From assembly GCA_035691285.1 (NCBI GenBank), contig DASSJI010000209.1, positions 1 to 9,582 on the forward strand: a DNA stretch of 9,582 nucleotides. Direction: 5' to 3'. The first letter of the stretch is position 1, and the number at the start of each line of letters is the position of its first letter. This document shows, in pieces, positions 6,496 to 9,582 of the stretch. Under the pieces are notes generated by a model, which was not told where the DNA came from, did no database searches, and saw only the letters and a program-made list of their open reading frames with translations. A program made the translations under genes and the position numbers. This stretch comes from DATFEN01 sp035691285. Lineage in GTDB: Bacteria > Acidobacteriota > Vicinamibacteria > Fen-336.

Positions 6496-7103
6496 CGTCC
6501 ACCCCCTGCCGCGCCCATCCGGCCGTCCTCCGCTGAACGCGTCTCGGTCGCCCCCAGGCGCGCCGCCAGGAGCTCCCGGCCGCGGCTCAGGCGCGACCGC
6601 ACCGTGCCGACCGCGCAGCCCAGCGCCTCGGCCGCGTCCTCGTAGCTCACTCCCTGCAGGCCGCACAGGACGAGCGCCTCGCGATAGTGCTCGGGAAGCG
6701 CCAGCACGGCCCGCCGCAGGCGCTCCAGCTCCCGCCGCTCCGCCACCTCGGCGAACACGTCGTCGGACGCCGGGACCTCGGCGGCGGCCCCGTGGTCGGA
6801 GAGCGGGATGAAGGGGCGCTCCCGGCGGAGCCTCCTGAGGATCTGGTTCCGGGCGACGCCGAAGAGCCAGCCCGCGAGCGAGCCGCGCCCGGCCTCGAAG
6901 CCGGGCATGCCGTGAACCACCGTCAGGAATGTCTCTTGCACCACGTCGTCCGCCAGGGCCTCGCGCCCGCTCATGCGCAGCGCGAAGCGGTAGACCGGCC
7001 CCTGCCAGCGGCGGTAGAGGGCCGTGAAGGCCGCCTCGTCGCCGTCGCGCAGAAGCCGGAGGAGATCGTCATCGCTCGGAGCGCCACGTTCCGTCGCTGC
7101 CAT
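6492..7103 (-). CDS. ECF-type RNA polymerase sigma factor (sigma-70 family)
   Basis: A 203-residue sigma factor with only regions 2 and 4. Region 2 covers roughly residues 11-96. It includes AFTALYRRW, the core-binding stretch DDVVQETF at 52-59, and the -10 recognition segment GWLFGVARNQILRRLRR. Region 4 covers about 122-181, with a helix-turn-helix in SYEDAAEALGCAVGTVRSRL that reads the -35. It directs RNA polymerase to a small set of promoters, and the membrane protein encoded next probably holds it inactive until a signal arrives. The ATG at 7103 is chosen because the domain begins about ten residues in. An in-frame GTG at 7157 would add 18 residues, and neither has a Shine-Dalgarno sequence. 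A promoter-like GGAACC/GAATAC pair falls across the GTG option, which favours the ATG. Confidence 0.93.
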   Translation of the reverse strand: MAATERGAPSDDDLLRLLRDGDEAAFTALYRRWQGPVYRFALRMSGREALADDVVQETFLTVVHGMPGFEAGRGSLAGWLFGVARNQILRRLRRERPFIPLSDHGAAAEVPASDDVFAEVAERRELERLRRAVLALPEHYREALVLCGLQGVSYEDAAEALGCAVGTVRSRLSRGRELLAARLGATETRSAEDGRMGAAGGGR

Positions 7104-7142
7104 CAGGTTCGGTGCTCGACGATCACCCCCGGCTTCCGTCCC

Positions 7143-7171
7143 GTATTCGCCGGCCACGGCGTCGAGGTTCC
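7143..7171 (-). promoter_or_regulatory. Possible ECF-type promoter ahead of the sigma gene
   Basis: On the minus strand GGAACC (7171-7166) is followed after 17 bases by GAATAC (7148-7143). GGAAC is the usual -35 core of ECF promoters, so this could be a self-activated promoter with a leader of roughly 35 bases before the ATG at 7103. The -10 side is not diagnostic and only one copy is seen in the window. Confidence 0.3.
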
Positions 7172-7181
7172 CGGATTCTCG

Positions 7182-9386
7182 CTATCCCGCGCGGGCCAGG
7201 AAGCGCCTCAGGTCCTCGAGGGGCACCGGCCGGCTCAGCAGGTAGCCCTGGGCCACGTCGCACCCGCGCTCCCGGAGGAGGGCCTGCTGCTCGGCGGTCT
7301 CGACGCCTTCGGCAACCACGCGCAGCCCCAGGCTCCGGGCCATCGTGATGATGGCCTGGACGATCGACGCGGTCTGGGCGTCGCGGGTGACGTCGCGGAC
7401 GAAGGACTGATCGATCTTGAGCGTGTCGAGGGGGAAGCGGCGCAGGTAGCTGAGCGAGGAATGGCCGGTGCCGAAGTCGTCGAGGGACAGCTTCACGCCG
7501 AGGTCCTTCAGCCGGCGCAGGGTCGCGATCGTGCGCTCGCTGTCCTGCATCGCGACCGTCTCGGTGATCTCCAGCTCGAGGGCGCCCGGGGGGAGGCGCG
7601 TCTCCTCGAGGACGCGCGCGATCTCGGCCAGGAGGTCGGGCTGCTGGAACTGACGAGCGGACAGGTTGACCGCGACGGCGAGCTCGGGATGGACGGCGCG
7701 CAACCCGAGGAGATCCTCGCAGGCGGCCCGCAGCACCCAGGCGCCGATCGGCACGATCATGCCGGTCAGCTCCGCGAGCTCGACGAAGACCGCCGGGGAC
7801 ACCGCGCCGCGGGACGGATGCCGCCAGCGCAGCAGCGCCTCGAACCCTTCCGTCCGGCCGTCGGCCAGGGCGACCTGGGGCTGATAGTGCACGTGCAGCT
7901 CGCCGTTGGCGAGGGCGCGCCGCAGGTCGCTCTCGAGGGCGAGGCGGTCGAGGGCGCCGCTGTTCGCCCCCAGCGTGAACGGCTGGAAGCTGTCGCGGCC
8001 CGCCTCCTTGGCCTCGTACATCGCCGTGTGGGCGTTGCGGAGCAGCGTCTCGCCATCGGCGCCGTCGTCGGGGAAGAGCGCGATGCCGGCGCTCGCGGTC
8101 ACGAAGACCTCGCGCCCGTCGATGACGAAGGATTGGCGCAGCATCGCCTGCAGCTTCTGCGCGATGGTGGCGGCGTCCTCGAGGCGAAGGAGCCCCGGCG
8201 CGAGGACCGCGAACTCGTCGCCGCTGATGCGGGCCACCGTGTCGCCGTCGCGCAGGCAGGCCTCGAGGCGCTCGCCGACCGCCTTGAGCAGCTTGTCCCC
8301 CTGGCCGTGGCCGAGGGAGTCGTTGATGAGCTTCAGCCGGTCCAGGTCGAGGAGCAGCACCGCCAGGACCTTCTTCTGGCGCGGCGCCTGGGCGATCGCG
8401 AGGCTCAGGCGGTCCAGGAACAGCGCGCGGTTGGCGAGGCCGGTCAGCGGGTCGTGGTACGCGAGCTTCAGGATCTCGCCCTCGGCCCGCTTGCGGTCCG
8501 TGACGTCCACGGCCGTGCCGAGCACCGCCGGCTTCCCCTCGTACTCGATCCAGCCGGCGGAAAGATCGACCCAGCGCTCCTGGCCGTCCGCGCGGACGGC
8601 CTTGACCTCGCGGCGCCAGAGCGTGCCGGCGGCGCGCTCCAGGGCGAAGCCGTCCTCGCCGACGAGCGGCCGGTCCTCGGGATGGAGGACGTCGCGGAAG
8701 CCCATGGAGGCGAGCTGGGCGGGCGGATAGCCCGTGAGCAGCGCGAGGGCGTCGTTCACGTAGCGGAAGACCGGGCCCTGGTGGATGAAGATCGCGACGC
8801 TCGCGGCGTCGGCCAGGGTCCGGAACTTGGCCTCGCTCTCGCGGAGCGCCTCGGCGGCTCGGCGCCGCTCGAGCGCGCTGGCCACGTGCTGGCCGACGAA
8901 GTTGAGCAGGTCGCGGTCGGCGTCGTGATAGCGAACCTCCGCGCGGTAGCTCTGGACGACGAGCACGCCGAAGGCCTCGCGCCCGCGCTTCAACGGCACG
9001 CCCAGCCAGTCGACGGCGGGCCGCCCGAGCCGCTCGATCTCGCCCCTGTCGAGCAGGTCCGCCGCCACGGCCGGCGAGGCCAGGAGCGGCTCGCCGGTCC
9101 GGAGCACGTACTCGGTCAGGCCGCGTCCGAGGCGGCGGGGCTCGGGCGCCGGGTCCGCCTCGTCGGCGAAGTAGGGAAAGCGCAGCAGCCCGTCCGAGTC
9201 CCGGACGGCCACGTAGAAGTTCCGCGCGTACATCAGCTCGCCGACGATCGCGTGGAGGGCGGGATAGAGCTCCTCGAGGCGCTCGGCGCCGACGGTCGTC
9301 TCGCTGATCCGGTAGAGGGCCGAGCGCAGCCGCTCGGCCCGCTCGGGGGCCCTGGGCGCGGTTGGTGTGCCGTGGTTCTCGGGCAC
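7182..9386 (-). CDS. Cyclic-di-GMP enzyme with GAF, PAS, GGDEF and EAL domains
   Basis: A 734-residue sensor enzyme that may both make and degrade the second messenger cyclic-di-GMP. No signal peptide or membrane segment is seen, so it is probably cytoplasmic. Domains, numbered from the GTG at 9386: GAF about 35-175, PAS about 187-299 (ending VDVTDRKRAE), GGDEF about 307-470, EAL about 483-730. The cyclase signature reads SGDEF at 388-392 instead of GGDEF. An inhibitory RxxD site (Arg379, Asp382) sits at the standard spacing before it. The phosphodiesterase domain keeps EALLRW (516-518), NLSARQ, ELEITE, DDFGTG (636-641), LKIDQSFV and VAEGVE, so it looks active. The GTG start is chosen because a -10-like element lies just upstream; an ATG at 9434 would add 16 residues without a ribosome binding site. 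The stop lies 78 bases before the sigma-factor ATG on the same strand. Confidence 0.93.
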   Translation of the reverse strand: MPENHGTPTAPRAPERAERLRSALYRISETTVGAERLEELYPALHAIVGELMYARNFYVAVRDSDGLLRFPYFADEADPAPEPRRLGRGLTEYVLRTGEPLLASPAVAADLLDRGEIERLGRPAVDWLGVPLKRGREAFGVLVVQSYRAEVRYHDADRDLLNFVGQHVASALERRRAAEALRESEAKFRTLADAASVAIFIHQGPVFRYVNDALALLTGYPPAQLASMGFRDVLHPEDRPLVGEDGFALERAAGTLWRREVKAVRADGQERWVDLSAGWIEYEGKPAVLGTAVDVTDRKRAEGEILKLAYHDPLTGLANRALFLDRLSLAIAQAPRQKKVLAVLLLDLDRLKLINDSLGHGQGDKLLKAVGERLEACLRDGDTVARISGDEFAVLAPGLLRLEDAATIAQKLQAMLRQSFVIDGREVFVTASAGIALFPDDGADGETLLRNAHTAMYEAKEAGRDSFQPFTLGANSGALDRLALESDLRRALANGELHVHYQPQVALADGRTEGFEALLRWRHPSRGAVSPAVFVELAELTGMIVPIGAWVLRAACEDLLGLRAVHPELAVAVNLSARQFQQPDLLAEIARVLEETRLPPGALELEITETVAMQDSERTIATLRRLKDLGVKLSLDDFGTGHSSLSYLRRFPLDTLKIDQSFVRDVTRDAQTASIVQAIITMARSLGLRVVAEGVETAEQQALLRERGCDVAQGYLLSRPVPLEDLRRFLARAG

Positions 9387-9396
9387 GAGTGCGCCA

Positions 9397-9402
9397 ATGC
9401 TA
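9397..9402 (-). promoter_or_regulatory. Candidate -10 for the GAF-PAS-GGDEF-EAL gene
   Basis: The minus strand reads CGGTAGCAT here, with TAGCAT matching TATAAT at four of six positions. Transcription would start near 9390, only a few bases before the GTG at 9386, giving an almost leaderless message. No -35 or Shine-Dalgarno sequence is visible. Confidence 0.3.
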
Positions 9403-9479
9403 CCGAGTCTCGGAGGGCTTCTCCAGAGGAGCATCGGCTCGAAGACCGTCGAGCGGGCGCTCTCGGAGCTCGTCCGCCG

Positions 9480-9502
9480 CGCGCGATCAGATCAGGCGCG
9501 CG
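9480..9502 (-). terminator. Weak GC hairpin over the stop of the right-edge gene
   Basis: CGCGCG at 9480-9485 can pair with CGCGCG at 9497-9502 around an 11-base loop that contains the TGA stop. There is no U-tract after it, so it is at best a weak or factor-assisted terminator, and could be chance in GC-rich DNA. The rest of the roughly 100-bp gap 9387-9486 shows nothing else I can name. Confidence 0.15.
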
Positions 9503-9582
9503 AGGAGCGGCTCCGGGACGAGACTTCGCAGCTGGGGATGGCTCTCCAGGAGCCGCGCGATGTCGGCGAGATCCTTCTGCCG
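9487..9582 (-). CDS. C-terminal end of an unrecognised gene, cut by the right edge
   Basis: Reading the minus strand from the last base gives 31 residues ending at a TGA (9489-9487). The peptide contains KDLADIARLLESHPQL and ends PEPLLARLI. The amphipathic helix with DLADI followed by a short Pro-Glu-Pro tail resembles the C-terminal helix of some small nucleotidyltransferase-like proteins, where an R-x-KDL-x-D stretch is common. That is only a hint from a short peptide. The codon pattern and protein-like helix support a real gene end. It lies on the same strand as the cyclic-di-GMP enzyme, about 100 bp upstream of its start. Confidence 0.55.
   Translation of the reverse strand, partial: RQKDLADIARLLESHPQLRSLVPEPLLARLI

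Noticed and set aside
6002..6502. An N-terminal extension of the exported protein starting near 6502
   Set aside because: The extension would read the membrane protein gene in another frame; the signal peptide and ribosome binding site mark the ATG at 6001.
7906..8730. A 274-codon plus-strand frame opposite the GGDEF and PAS region
   Set aside because: Ser/Arg-rich shadow of a gene with intact catalytic motifs on the other strand.
9387..9434. An upstream ATG at 9434 for the cyclic-di-GMP enzyme
   Set aside because: No ribosome binding site precedes it, the added 16 residues carry no domain, and the -10-like element lies downstream of it. It cannot be excluded, so it is noted as the alternative start.

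Overview
This is a high-GC window (about 70% G+C by eye) with tight gene packing and strong G/C bias at third codon positions. The gene set includes a large exported zinc metalloprotease of the DUF5117/DUF4953 type beside a divergent gamma-glutamyltransferase-like enzyme. It also has an ECF sigma factor followed by a one-pass membrane protein and an exported protein. Together these suggest an uncultured soil or sediment bacterium, perhaps Acidobacteriota or a similar high-GC phylum. That placement is an inference from gene content, because no rRNA or marker gene is present.

Layout, left to right. Positions 1-1767 (+) hold a gamma-glutamyltransferase-family enzyme that is cut by the left edge. 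It is followed 48 bp later by an exported zinc metalloprotease at 1816-4494 (+). A small KdgF-like cupin at 4483-4872 (-) overlaps the metalloprotease tail-to-tail by 12 bp. A 40-bp divergent gap with overlapping promoter-like elements separates the cupin from a 72-residue zinc-ribbon protein at 4913-5131 (+). The rest lies on the minus strand, read from right to left. First is the end of an unrecognised gene (9487-9582), then a GAF-PAS-GGDEF-EAL cyclic-di-GMP enzyme (7182-9386). After that come an ECF sigma factor (6492-7103), a probable membrane anti-sigma factor (6016-6495) whose start overlaps the sigma stop as GTGA, and an exported protein of unknown function (5144-6001).

How the genes may work together. 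The sigma factor, membrane protein and exported protein are packed like one operon and look like a cell-envelope signalling unit. The order resembles rpoE-rseA-rseB, but the second and third proteins show no recognisable RseA or RseB motifs. The cyclic-di-GMP gene ends just upstream of the sigma gene and may be co-transcribed with it. The two left-hand genes are both peptidase-type enzymes, and at least the metalloprotease is exported, so a role in peptide breakdown outside the cytoplasm is plausible.

No tRNA, rRNA, CRISPR array, insertion sequence or clear U-tailed terminator was found. Genes or short gaps account for the whole window, and the longest gap, 9387-9486, is about 100 bp. The most interesting items are the sigma-factor triad, the altered substrate pocket of the gamma-glutamyltransferase homologue, and the compact divergent promoter region near 4900. 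None of them is a clearly new system on sequence alone.
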